Positions 8,776 to 15,921 of a DNA stretch of 17,089 nucleotides are shown here, one piece after another. The notes below the pieces were generated by a model. The model did no database searches and had not been told where the DNA came from. It saw only the letters and a list, made by a program, of their open reading frames with translations. The stretch is from the NCBI GenBank assembly GCA_043815465.1, contig JBDRIW010000002.1:1-17089 (forward strand), written 5' to 3'. The position numbers and the translations under genes were made by a program. The stretch comes from JBAZFF01 sp043815465 (lineage in GTDB: Bacteria > Patescibacteriota > Minisyncoccia > Minisyncoccales > RBG-13-42-11). Position 1 is the first letter of the stretch, and the number at the start of each line of letters is the position of its first letter.

Positions 8776-9881
8776 GTTTAGTATTATACAGAAAATATAG
8801 ACCCAAAAGCTTTTCAGAAGTAATAGGACAAGAGCATATTGTCCAGACTTTGACTAATGCTATATCTTCTAACATCATGTCTCATGCTTATTTATTTTGT
8901 GGACCTAGGGGATCTGGCAAAACAACTTTAGCTAGGTTATTGGCTAAATCTTTAAATTGTGAAAATAGAAAAGGAAAAGAGTTTGAACCTTGTAATAAAT
9001 GCTCTTCTTGTCTAGAAGTAATGAATAACCGTTCTATGGATTTAATAGAGATAGATGCAGCTTCTCATAGAGGGATAGACGAGATGAAAGAACTGATAGA
9101 GGGAATTAAGTTTTCTCCTTCAAAATCTAAATATAAAGTATTTATTATTGATGAGTCTCATCAACTAACTAAAGAATCTGCAAATGCATTATTAAAGACA
9201 TTAGAAGAACCACCAGCTCATGCAATTTTTATTTTAGCTACCACAGAGATTCACAAGATGATTACTACTATAGTTTCTAGATGTCAGAGATTTGATTTTA
9301 GAAAACTTACCATAGAAGAGATAGTTAAAAGATTAGATATATTATCCAAGAAAGAAAAGGTTAAGGTTGATAAAACTGCCTTAGAATTAATAGCTTTAAA
9401 CTCAGGAGGAGCTTTCAGAGATGCAGAAGGATTATTAGGACAAGCAATATCTTTTTGTGGTCAAGATAAATTAATAACTGTAGAAGAGATAAAAGATCTA
9501 TTGGGTTTAGTAGAAATAGAAATGGTTAGTAGGTTTACTGATTATTTAATAGAGAAGAATGTTTCTGAAGCTGTTTCTTTCTTGAATATTATAATAGAGA
9601 AGGGGACTGACTTACAAGAATTCGTTAAAGCTTTAATAAATTATTTAAGACAAGGGTTAATATTAAAGATTACTGGGAATGATAAAGAGAATTCTATTGT
9701 TGCAGGTCTTACTAAAGAAGAGATAGAAAAGCTTAAAGGGCAAGCTTTGACCTTGAAAGAAGAGGAATTAAGGAATATATTGAATTTATTCTTGGAAGCA
9801 GAAGGTAAGATGAAATATTCTTCAATAGTTCAATTACCTTTAGAGTTGGCTATTATAGAGGCAATAGGCCTAAAAGAATAA
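8772..9881 (+). CDS. dnaX: DNA polymerase III subunit tau/gamma, short form
   Basis: ATPase of the clamp loader that opens and places the beta clamp on primed DNA. The 369 residues hold LYRKYRPKSFSEVIGQ, Walker A GPRGSGKTT (44-52), a zinc module (Cys63, Cys74, Cys77, Cys80), the Walker B region FIIDESH (124-130, where most DnaX have DEVH) and the SRC motif (169-171), followed by the lid and the helical collar domain. The protein ends after domain III, so the tau-specific parts that bind DnaB and polymerase are missing or carried elsewhere; only a gamma-like form is made. It is coupled to gtrA upstream and is followed after 4 nt by a tRNA, with which it is probably cotranscribed. Confidence 0.95.
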   Translation: MSLVLYRKYRPKSFSEVIGQEHIVQTLTNAISSNIMSHAYLFCGPRGSGKTTLARLLAKSLNCENRKGKEFEPCNKCSSCLEVMNNRSMDLIEIDAASHRGIDEMKELIEGIKFSPSKSKYKVFIIDESHQLTKESANALLKTLEEPPAHAIFILATTEIHKMITTIVSRCQRFDFRKLTIEEIVKRLDILSKKEKVKVDKTALELIALNSGGAFRDAEGLLGQAISFCGQDKLITVEEIKDLLGLVEIEMVSRFTDYLIEKNVSEAVSFLNIIIEKGTDLQEFVKALINYLRQGLILKITGNDKENSIVAGLTKEEIEKLKGQALTLKEEELRNILNLFLEAEGKMKYSSIVQLPLELAIIEAIGLKE

Positions 9882-9885
9882 ACAT

Positions 9886-9960
9886 TGCCGGGTCGTCTAA
9901 CGGTAGGACATCTCCCCTTGGAGGAGAATATTCTAGGTTCGAATCCTAGCCCGGCAGCCA
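9886..9960 (+). tRNA. tRNA-Gln(UUG) with encoded CCA
   Basis: A full cloverleaf can be drawn. Acceptor TGCCGGG (9886-9892) pairs with CCCGGCA (9950-9956); discriminator G9957; CCA 9958-9960. D arm GTCT/GGAC (9895-9898, 9906-9909); anticodon stem TCTCC/GGAGA (9911-9915, 9923-9927) around the loop CCTTGGA (9916-9922); T arm CTAGG/CCTAG (9933-9937, 9945-9949) with loop TTCGAAT. The anticodon TTG reads CAA, and the U1-A72 pair with G73 is the known identity set of bacterial tRNA-Gln. Position 33 is C rather than the near-universal U. Reading the anticodon as TGG (Pro) would break the symmetric 5-bp stem, so Gln is preferred. Confidence 0.88.
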
Positions 9961-10030
9961 TCACATGCTAAGTCAGGTGACCGAGGTGCGTTCGAATATC
10001 AACACCTCAGTTAATTAAAGAAAATTTCTA
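9961..10030 (+). other. Intergenic segment with inverted repeat after the tRNA
   Basis: No gene. It holds a 6-bp inverted repeat GAGGTG (9983-9988) and CACCTC (10003-10008) around a 14-nt loop containing TTCGAA, plus an extra direct AGGTG copy at 9975-9979. There is no T-run, so it is not an evident intrinsic terminator. It could be a protein-binding or recombination site at the left border of the accessory region. Confidence 0.4.
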
Positions 10031-10059
10031 TTGGAAACTTGTTATATGTGTGATATTAT
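10031..10059 (+). promoter_or_regulatory. Promoter of the SDH-family protease gene
   Basis: TTGGAA (10031-10036), 17-bp spacer, TATTAT (10054-10059) with the extended-10 TG at 10051-10052. Transcription should begin near 10066, leaving about 14 nt of leader that includes AAGGTGAT (10069-10076), a good Shine-Dalgarno-type match ahead of the ATG at 10080. Confidence 0.65.
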
Positions 10060-10079
10060 CAATAACACAAGGTGATTAT

Positions 10080-11231
10080 ATGGGAATATACAGCGAATAC
10101 TTAAATAAAGGATTAAATTTTCAGGGAATAACAGACGAACGCAAGAAACAGCTTGGAATAATTTCTAAACTTCGAGGCGATAGAGATGTTTTAGTATATG
10201 CAGCAGACCTTAATAAGAGAACAGATTTAATTTCAATAAATTATTCAGATTTATTGCCAATTAGTGATCAATTGTCAAATTTGAAAGGGAAAAAAATTGA
10301 TTTAATTATTGAAACTCCTGGCGGTTCTGGCGAAGTGGCGGAAGACATAGTGAAGTTATTACATAATAAATATGATGAGGTAGGTATTATTATTCCTGGA
10401 TGGGCAAAAAGCGCAGGAACAATTATTGCGATGTCGGGTAATGAAATTTTAATGGGTTCGATTTCTGCTTTGGGTCCCATAGATGCTCAGTTAACTTGGC
10501 AAGGTAAACATTTTTCCGCACACGCACTTTTAGAGGGATTAAAAAAAATCAAAAAAGAAATAGAGGAAACTGGAACATTAAATAAAGCCTACATTCCTAT
10601 TTTACAGGGCATTTCTCCTGGTGAGATAGAAAGCGCACAAAATGCTTTAAGTTTTGCAGAAGAATTAGTAAAAAAATGGCTTATTGAATATAAGTTTAAA
10701 CAATGGGACATTCATTCAGGTAACAAAAAACCGGTAACCATCGAAGAAAAAGAGGAAAGAGCTAAAGAAATAGCTAAAAAGCTATGTGATCATGGATACT
10801 GGAAAACACATGCGAGATCTATTAAAATAAAAGACTTCGAGGAAATGAAAGTTAAGATAACAGATTATGCTCAAAATCAACCTTTGAATGAAGCAGTAAC
10901 AAGATACTATACACTTTTACAAATGACATTTGGGACTAATATCTATAAAGTATTTGAAACTCAGGACTCTCAAATTTATCGTTTTATAGCACAAGGTATT
11001 CCACAACAAAATCAGGGGGATGCCAAGACTGTTATTATTGATTTTGAATGTAATAATTGTAAGAAACATTCAAAAATTCAAGCTAATTTGGGGGAGAAGC
11101 AACCATTACAACAAGATTGCTCTGAATTTCCTAAGGATAATAAATATATGTGTTCAGGTTGCCAAACAGAAAATAATTTATCTGAACTAAGGAGACAAAT
11201 TGAAGCTCAAACTAAAAAAATAATAGTATAA
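10080..11231 (+). CDS. ClpP-fold serine protease of the SDH (serine dehydrogenase proteinase) type with C-terminal zinc ribbon
   Basis: A 383-residue cytosolic protein related to the SppA/ClpP-fold serine dehydrogenase proteinase family. The crotonase-like core shows IIETPGGSGEVAEDI (oxyanion-hole glycines 81-82), the nucleophile Ser111 in GWAKSAGTIIAMSG, and the following SALGPIDAQ segment. A long helical region follows (about 140-300). A C-terminal zinc ribbon pairs CNNC (324, 327) with CSGC (358, 361). No signal peptide or membrane helix is present, unlike SppA. An in-frame GTG at 10050 is rejected because it overlaps the extended -10; the ATG at 10080 has an SD. It is followed after 5 nt by a 60-residue acidic protein. 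The physiological substrate of this family is unclear; the added zinc ribbon may mediate nucleic-acid or protein binding. Confidence 0.82.
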   Translation: MGIYSEYLNKGLNFQGITDERKKQLGIISKLRGDRDVLVYAADLNKRTDLISINYSDLLPISDQLSNLKGKKIDLIIETPGGSGEVAEDIVKLLHNKYDEVGIIIPGWAKSAGTIIAMSGNEILMGSISALGPIDAQLTWQGKHFSAHALLEGLKKIKKEIEETGTLNKAYIPILQGISPGEIESAQNALSFAEELVKKWLIEYKFKQWDIHSGNKKPVTIEEKEERAKEIAKKLCDHGYWKTHARSIKIKDFEEMKVKITDYAQNQPLNEAVTRYYTLLQMTFGTNIYKVFETQDSQIYRFIAQGIPQQNQGDAKTVIIDFECNNCKKHSKIQANLGEKQPLQQDCSEFPKDNKYMCSGCQTENNLSELRRQIEAQTKKIIV

Positions 11232-11236
11232 ATAAT

Positions 11237-11419
11237 ATGACTGATAACTTCGAAATAATTTATAAGGAACTTAAGAAAATAGACCCATCACAAAATGGCG
11301 AAAAGTCTTTAGTAAATGGAAAAGAAACGAGCCCTAGTGAATTAGATGAAATTGCAGAGTTGAGGCGTATAGTATTAGAACTTAATGATCCTGAATCTAG
11401 CACGTATACTTCATCTTAA
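11237..11419 (+). CDS. Small acidic hypothetical protein
   Basis: A 60-residue protein, not recognised. It is rich in Glu/Asp/Ser, largely helical by composition (ELDEIAELRRIVLEL near 35-49), with a disordered middle and a Ser/Thr-rich end; it has no cysteines and no membrane helix. It begins 5 nt after the protease stop on the same strand, so it should be cotranscribed and could be a partner, substrate or inhibitor of that protease. That link rests on position only. It ends 8 nt from the convergent recombinase gene, with no terminator between them. Confidence 0.6.
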   Translation: MTDNFEIIYKELKKIDPSQNGEKSLVNGKETSPSELDEIAELRRIVLELNDPESSTYTSS

Positions 11420-11427
11420 ACGTTTAT

Positions 11428-12738
11428 TTATTGAAGTAGGATTTTCTTGTCTTTTAGAGTAAGTTTACTTTTCAAAAAGGATAAGAGCTCTCTTTTTTCA
11501 ACCAGCGCTCCTTCCTTGAGAAGATATTTTGCGTAATCTCTCGAGCTGACATTAACATCCATGTTTCTTTCTTTTTGTCCAAGCATAATCTTGAATTTTT
11601 TAAGTCGAGCTATCTCTTGCTCGACTTTTAATTTTACCCCAAGTTCATCTAAGTCAATTTTGTCCATCAATTTTATTAATTCCTCAATTAAGTTTGGTTC
11701 ATTGATCGCTGGATTCTTGCAGTCAATATTTCTCGCTTTTGTGCAGAAATAATAAACGTGGCGGTTAACTCCGCCATCTTTTAGCTTTTTAAACTTCTCG
11801 TCGGCCGATATGCCCGAACTGCAGTAACCGCATCTAATTAGTTTAGTAAAGGCGAATTCCTTGCTTTCGGTTTTTGGGATGAAGTTCTCGTTTAACGTCA
11901 TCTGGACTCTATCAAATAACTCTTTACTGATAATCGGCGTATGTTTGCCAACATACCAATTGTTGCTTCCTATAGGATATTCAAACTCTCCGTAATAGAA
12001 TGAATTCCTTAGAATCAGATAAACGTTCGCTAATACAAGAGGTTTACCAGTTTTGGTTTTAAATCCTATTTCTCTGAGCCAACGATATACTTTACGTCCT
12101 GACCATTGTTCGTTTGCCACTCTTCCAAACATCTGTTTTATCACTGGTGCCCGTTTCGGGTCTATCCGACATTGGCACTTCTTATCTATGTGCTTTTCGT
12201 TGAGATAACCCGTAGGAGCGACTCCAGGCCTTAATCCCATCTCACATCTAGTTCGTAATCCTCGCTTCACATTTACCGCTTTATTGTCGTTTTCCAGTTT
12301 AGCTTGAGAACCCAATATCATTAACATAAACTTTTCATTGGGATTATTGGTAAATTTTTGTCCGAATGTTCTTATCTCTAGAAGAAGCTTCTGGTCTATT
12401 AAATCTACTATAGATCCTAAGTCTCCAGCATTTCTACTTAATCTATCTGGAGCCCAGGTTAAGATACCGTTATACTTTCCTTCTTTTATTTCGGATAACA
12501 TCTGGTTGAAAATCTGTCTTTGACCAACTTCCTTTGAAGAATGAGATTCACGTTTGATATCTACTATTTTTAGATTATCTTTTTCTGCCAAAGCCAGCAT
12601 TTCTTTTACTTGAGATTCTATGGAAAGTACTTGTTTGTCTTCTGCTTCAGTTGATTTTCTGGCATACAGGCAATACTGCATATTTACTACAACAGGGGAT
12701 TGGTGATTATTAAATTGTTCTTTTGTTATTTGTTCCAT
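11428..12738 (-). CDS. Large serine site-specific recombinase
   Basis: DNA-cutting recombinase of the resolvase/invertase superfamily, large form. The 436 residues have the N-terminal catalytic domain with the nucleophile Ser29 in YARKS and the active-site arginines in DRLSR (98-102), a Recombinase domain (about 170-285, PTGYLN...RNSFYYGEF), a zinc ribbon (Cys303, Cys306, Cys332, Cys340) and a C-terminal coiled coil (about 350-425). All parts needed for activity seem intact. An internal start at Met20 (12681) is possible, since the catalytic domain begins right after it, but the -10 at 12765-12760 favours the ATG at 12738. It is the only recombinase in view and marks this region as mobile or formerly mobile; its attachment sites were not identified. 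Confidence 0.93.
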   Translation of the reverse strand: MEQITKEQFNNHQSPVVVNMQYCLYARKSTEAEDKQVLSIESQVKEMLALAEKDNLKIVDIKRESHSSKEVGQRQIFNQMLSEIKEGKYNGILTWAPDRLSRNAGDLGSIVDLIDQKLLLEIRTFGQKFTNNPNEKFMLMILGSQAKLENDNKAVNVKRGLRTRCEMGLRPGVAPTGYLNEKHIDKKCQCRIDPKRAPVIKQMFGRVANEQWSGRKVYRWLREIGFKTKTGKPLVLANVYLILRNSFYYGEFEYPIGSNNWYVGKHTPIISKELFDRVQMTLNENFIPKTESKEFAFTKLIRCGYCSSGISADEKFKKLKDGGVNRHVYYFCTKARNIDCKNPAINEPNLIEELIKLMDKIDLDELGVKLKVEQEIARLKKFKIMLGQKERNMDVNVSSRDYAKYLLKEGALVEKRELLSFLKSKLTLKDKKILLQ

Positions 12739-12759
12739 ATTCTTGAATGGTTATTAATT

Positions 12760-12765
12760 ATTATA
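12760..12765 (-). promoter_or_regulatory. -10 element of the recombinase gene
   Basis: A perfect TATAAT on the minus strand, which would give a transcript start near 12753 and a leader of about 15 nt. No convincing -35 lies 16-18 bp upstream, so the promoter may depend on an activator or may be controlled by a protein bound to the adjacent structured segment. Confidence 0.4.
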
Positions 12766-12840
12766 CTTCGACCTTTCAAGGACAGGATGCCGCAACGGTG
12801 CTAGGGAGTCCAGACCCCATTAGTTGATAACTTTTTTACC
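12766..12840. other. GC-richer structured intergenic segment between recombinase and wHTH gene
   Basis: Within AT-rich flanks there is a compact block of inverted repeats: CCTTTCAAGG (12772-12781, CCTT/AAGG around a TC centre), the small hairpin CCGCAACGG (about 12790-12798), a stem GGG-A-GT/AC-CCC around CCAG just downstream, and a weak AGTT-GAT-AACT stem followed by six T. It has no coding content. It could be an attachment or operator site for the recombinase, or a short structured RNA ending at the T-run. No known riboswitch or tRNA was recognised. Confidence 0.4.
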
Positions 12841-12886
12841 TTGAGTTTTTCTAAGAATGAGGTTATCCTTAATTAATTGGTAATTT

Positions 12887-13579
12887 ATGGTATATAAACA
12901 TAAATATTTTCAATTAGATTCCGAAAGTAAGAGGATTTTTGATGAAAATGATAAAGAACTTCGTTTGACGGGCAACGCTTTTCGTGTACTTATTTTTTTA
13001 TGCCAAAAGAAAAACGCTAATATTACAGATATTGGTATTTTTTTAGATTGGGCAAAAGATTACGACGAGAATAACATGAGACAGTATAGATATAAAGTTA
13101 ACAGTATTATAGGGCACGATGTTGTTGAATACAAAAATGGAGTTTATTATTTAGTTGGGGAGGTAAAAGAAATAGAGAAATTGGAGGTAGGTGAACGTAA
13201 TACGGATTTATTACAGTCAGATAAGGTAGAATTAGAAAAAAGTATTATGGATAAGGTTAAAAATGTAAAATTTACCGTAATTCCAGCCATAGTAGCCATA
13301 GTTTTTTTATTGTTAAGCTTTTTTGATTGGCCGTACGGCTATTACAATGTTTTGAGGATAATCGTTACTGGTGTGGCCATTTATTACGTATATTATCTTT
13401 ACACCGTTATTAAAAAGCTAGATTTTTGGTTTTGGGGTTTAGTTATCACCGTCATTATTTTTAATCCTATTTTTCCAATTTATCTGGGAGATAAGGCGGT
13501 TTGGGGGATTATTGATGTGATAACGGCAGTCTTTCTTATGAGTTTAATTGTTAAACTCAAGAAGCATAAAATCAAATAA
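12887..13579 (+). CDS. Winged-helix DNA-binding domain fused to a DUF6804-like membrane domain
   Basis: A 230-residue protein in two parts. Residues 1-90 resemble the OmpR/CadC-type winged helix: LTGNAFRVLIFLCQKKNANIT fits the first helices and NGVYYLVGE the wing. A charged linker (about 92-128) leads to four membrane helices (about 129-146, 152-174, 180-197, 203-222). These carry the pattern WPYGYYNVLR, IFNPIFPIYL and WGIIDVITAVF, known from DUF6804-like small membrane proteins. The likely topology is a cytosolic DNA-binding head on a membrane sensor, so it may control the operon it heads; that is inference. It is the first of four same-strand genes and ends 4 nt before the next start. Arg codons CGT/CGA occur here, unlike the AGA-dominated core genes. 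No strong SD. Confidence 0.7.
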   Translation: MVYKHKYFQLDSESKRIFDENDKELRLTGNAFRVLIFLCQKKNANITDIGIFLDWAKDYDENNMRQYRYKVNSIIGHDVVEYKNGVYYLVGEVKEIEKLEVGERNTDLLQSDKVELEKSIMDKVKNVKFTVIPAIVAIVFLLLSFFDWPYGYYNVLRIIVTGVAIYYVYYLYTVIKKLDFWFWGLVITVIIFNPIFPIYLGDKAVWGIIDVITAVFLMSLIVKLKKHKIK

Positions 13580-13583
13580 ATTT

Positions 13584-15485
13584 ATGAGTATATTTGATGA
13601 GGTAAAAAAGGAAACTAATAAAAAGAAAACTAAGAAAGAAGTAAGGGGGAAAATGAAACTCTCCCTTGAAAGTATTTTTTTGCCCATCCTCAAGAGAATT
13701 CGGGCGGTGTCTTTTAAAACTAATTTGCCAAAAATAAGCTTGAAACCAAAGAATTTAATGACCTCCTTATTAATATCTTTAGCGATTATCTTGGGACTAG
13801 CAGGGATTGGCTACGGAGCGATTTATTATCAGACATCTAAAACAATAGAAGACGCTAAGCGATTAACGGAAACAGAAAACTACGAGGAAGCAATCAATGA
13901 GCTGAACCTCGCTCAAGTTAGCTGGGTGGTTGAAAAATTAGCTGTCAACAAACAAAAGATTTACGACGAGATAGACAAAAATAAAAAACTCTCTGAAGAT
14001 GAATCTCAATATAATCAAGGAGTAGATGAATTAAACAGTGGTAACTTTCAGAAAGCTGTAGATTTATTGTTGGAGCTTCCCGAAGATTCTTTTTATTATC
14101 AGAGTGCACAACTAAAGATAGAAGAGAGTAAAAGAATGATGGTTGAAGGAGAGCTAGCTTCGGTTACGGTAGCTAAAGATATTGCCGAACAAAAAGCAAG
14201 GCGAGAAGAGATATCAAGAAAGGCAAAAGAACAAGAATTAGCAGCAAAAGAAGCGAAAGAACAAGAGTTAGCACAAGATAAAGATAACGACGGATTAACT
14301 TATAGAGAAGAAATTAATCTTGGAACTTTAGATAATGATTCGGATACCGATGACGATGGAATTATTGATGGTTTGGATTCTCATCCAGCAGGAGGAGGAA
14401 GATCTATAGCACAACATTTTGAATGGTATTATCATGATGAACCTTGGAAGTGGGATTATTCTTTTTCTTCCGATTGGTACGATTATTATAAAAATAAAGA
14501 ACATGGTGATCATAGCGCTTCTTACGTAACAAGCGAAGATAAATATATTAAGGAAATTGCAGACATGCTTAAAACTGCGTCAGAAAAAAATAATTATAGT
14601 GGAAGTCTTTTTGCTACTGCCTTTATCCAATCTTTAGGATATGTTGGGGATGATGTTATAGGTTATAATGATTATCCGAAATATCCATTAGAAACTTTAG
14701 CTGAACAAAATGGGGATTGCGAAGATACAAGCTATTTAGCAGCTGCGATTATCGAAGCTATGGGGATAGACTCTGTTTTAGTTGAATTGCCAGGACACAT
14801 GGCGATTGCAATAGCATTTTCAGGAGAACCGTCTGGATACTATTATAAAATGAACAACGGTTGGAGGTACTATTATATTGAAACTACTGGAGATGGTTGG
14901 CAATTAGGAGATTTACCAGAAGATAGCTATAAATATAAAGCTGCCACTTTAGTTAAACTTCCTTCTAATGAAAAAGAAATTGTATTTCCGAGTTATGAAA
15001 ATCCTTGTTATTCCTCCAGTGATTTTTCGGGATACTATTATGATGGTAAAAATTACTATTCAAATAATACATGCACTAATCTTATTACGTGTTTATCCTA
15101 TTCAGGTTATTATTATCATCCCCAAACAGAAAAATTTTATCACGACAGCGGTTGCACTCAAATATTAGTGAAGGGGTGTTATAAATCAAAGAGTTACTCT
15201 GGAAAATTTTATACATCAGGTTCATCTTGGTATTACGATTCTCAATGTACTCAAACGTATAAATCTATGAGTTGCAGCTACCCATCTTCTTATAGTTATT
15301 CATGCACTAGTGAATATAGTTATTCTTCGAAAAAGAGTACTTGTGATTATTACGCTTCATCCAGATATTTATCTAGTATGGCTAGTAGTTGTTACCAAGA
15401 GCTTGAAGAATGTAGAAGTGATATAAATGAATATCAGGCAAAATTAAATGAATATAATCAATGTTACGCAAGAAAAGAATATTAA
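13584..15485 (+). CDS. Membrane-anchored transglutaminase-like protein with type-3 calcium repeats and Cys/Tyr-rich tail
   Basis: A 633-residue protein, probably N-in/C-out. In order: a basic cytosolic tail (1-56), one membrane helix (about 57-81), TPR-like helix pairs (about 85-180), a Lys/Glu/Ala coiled coil with the near-duplicate AKEQELA units (about 185-231), two calcium-binding type-3 motifs (DKDNDGLTYREE and DSDTDDDGIIDG, 232-265), a transglutaminase-like papain-fold domain with Cys379 (NGDCEDTS), His405 (LPGHMAIA) and Glu433 (YYYIETTG), three tandem Cys/Tyr-rich repeats (475-562) and a Cys-rich coiled tail. Chemistry could be peptide-bond cleavage or isopeptide cross-linking; the sequence does not decide. 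The ATG at 13584 is preferred to an in-frame TTG at 13548 that lies inside the upstream gene. It shares its catalytic domain type with the gene starting at 15902. Confidence 0.8.
   Translation: MSIFDEVKKETNKKKTKKEVRGKMKLSLESIFLPILKRIRAVSFKTNLPKISLKPKNLMTSLLISLAIILGLAGIGYGAIYYQTSKTIEDAKRLTETENYEEAINELNLAQVSWVVEKLAVNKQKIYDEIDKNKKLSEDESQYNQGVDELNSGNFQKAVDLLLELPEDSFYYQSAQLKIEESKRMMVEGELASVTVAKDIAEQKARREEISRKAKEQELAAKEAKEQELAQDKDNDGLTYREEINLGTLDNDSDTDDDGIIDGLDSHPAGGGRSIAQHFEWYYHDEPWKWDYSFSSDWYDYYKNKEHGDHSASYVTSEDKYIKEIADMLKTASEKNNYSGSLFATAFIQSLGYVGDDVIGYNDYPKYPLETLAEQNGDCEDTSYLAAAIIEAMGIDSVLVELPGHMAIAIAFSGEPSGYYYKMNNGWRYYYIETTGDGWQLGDLPEDSYKYKAATLVKLPSNEKEIVFPSYENPCYSSSDFSGYYYDGKNYYSNNTCTNLITCLSYSGYYYHPQTEKFYHDSGCTQILVKGCYKSKSYSGKFYTSGSSWYYDSQCTQTYKSMSCSYPSSYSYSCTSEYSYSSKKSTCDYYASSRYLSSMASSCYQELEECRSDINEYQAKLNEYNQCYARKEY
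15006..15269 (+). repeat. Three tandem Cys/Tyr-rich coding repeats
   Basis: Codes residues 475-562 of the transglutaminase-like protein. Each unit of about 28-31 residues starts with Cys, has a Ser-Gly-x-Phe/Tyr-Tyr core (FSGYYY, YSGYYY, YSGKFY), a second aromatic pair (NYY, KFY, WYY) and a Cys-Thr near its end (TCT, GCT, QCT). Conserved cysteines suggest one disulfide per unit in an exported beta-hairpin repeat. Confidence 0.7.
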
Positions 15486-15495
15486 TTTTTAATCC

Positions 15496-15921
15496 ATGAA
15501 AGAAAAAATTAGTTTCTGTGAAAATTGTGGGGCTTATGGTCCAATTAAACATATAGAATTTCATAAAAATATCGGTCTTTTAATTATGCGTAGTCAAGGG
15601 TCAGTTAAAGGTTATTTATGTAAAAATTGTATCGGTCATTTTTTTTGGGAATTTACTCTTATTACTTTTTTTGGAGGTTGGTGGGGAGTGATTTCTTTTT
15701 TTATAACACCATTTTTTATAATAAATAATATTTTCTATTATTTAGTAAGTTTAAAGTTAGAATCTATTGAAGAATTTCAATTAAGGAATAATGAGGGCAA
15801 AATATCAAATGATAAAACAAAAATTGATTATTGTTATAATTGTGGGAATGTAATCGCAAAAAATATTAATTATTGTACCCAGTGTGGTAAAAAGATAAAA
15901 GATGAATTGTCCAGAATGTAA
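15496..15921 (+). CDS. Double zinc-ribbon small membrane protein
   Basis: A 141-residue protein, function unknown. An N-terminal zinc ribbon uses CENC (8, 11) and CKNC (42, 45), with the sequence HKNIGLLIMR between them. A hydrophobic, aromatic-rich region (about 48-85) with GGWWGVISFFITPFFIINN makes two membrane helices. A second zinc ribbon follows (CYNC 113/116 and CTQC 127/130). The N-terminal ribbon plus GWWG/TPF membrane pair resembles a widespread uncharacterised bacterial family, recalled rather than searched. It starts 10 nt after the preceding gene and its last 20 nt overlap the next gene, so it is part of the same operon. Its ribbons probably face the cytoplasm. Confidence 0.75.
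   Translation: MKEKISFCENCGAYGPIKHIEFHKNIGLLIMRSQGSVKGYLCKNCIGHFFWEFTLITFFGGWWGVISFFITPFFIINNIFYYLVSLKLESIEEFQLRNNEGKISNDKTKIDYCYNCGNVIAKNINYCTQCGKKIKDELSRM

Noticed and set aside
9911..9927. tRNA read as tRNA-Pro(UGG)
   Set aside because: It would give U33 but breaks the symmetric 5-bp anticodon stem and 7-nt loop; U1-A72 and G73 point to Gln.
10050..10079. GTG start of the SDH-family protease at 10050
   Set aside because: It overlaps the extended -10 (10051-10059); the ATG at 10080 has an SD at 10069-10076.
12772..12781. CCTTTCAAGG as the recombinase crossover site
   Set aside because: An attractive 10-bp near-palindrome, but no second copy was found at the other end of the region, so it is noted only within the structured segment.
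12779..12840. Fragment of RNase P RNA or a tRNA between recombinase and wHTH gene
   Set aside because: A short stretch superficially resembles RNase P (ACAGG-TGCC-AACGG), but the rest of the conserved core is absent; no T loop or cloverleaf can be drawn.
13548..13583. TTG start of the large transglutaminase-like protein at 13548
   Set aside because: It lies inside the upstream coding region, while an ATG 4 nt after the upstream stop gives a normal basic N-terminus.
14208..14280. DNA repeat in the coiled coil of the large transglutaminase-like protein
   Set aside because: The AKEQELA-type duplication is short and typical of charged coiled coils; it was kept only as part of the protein description.
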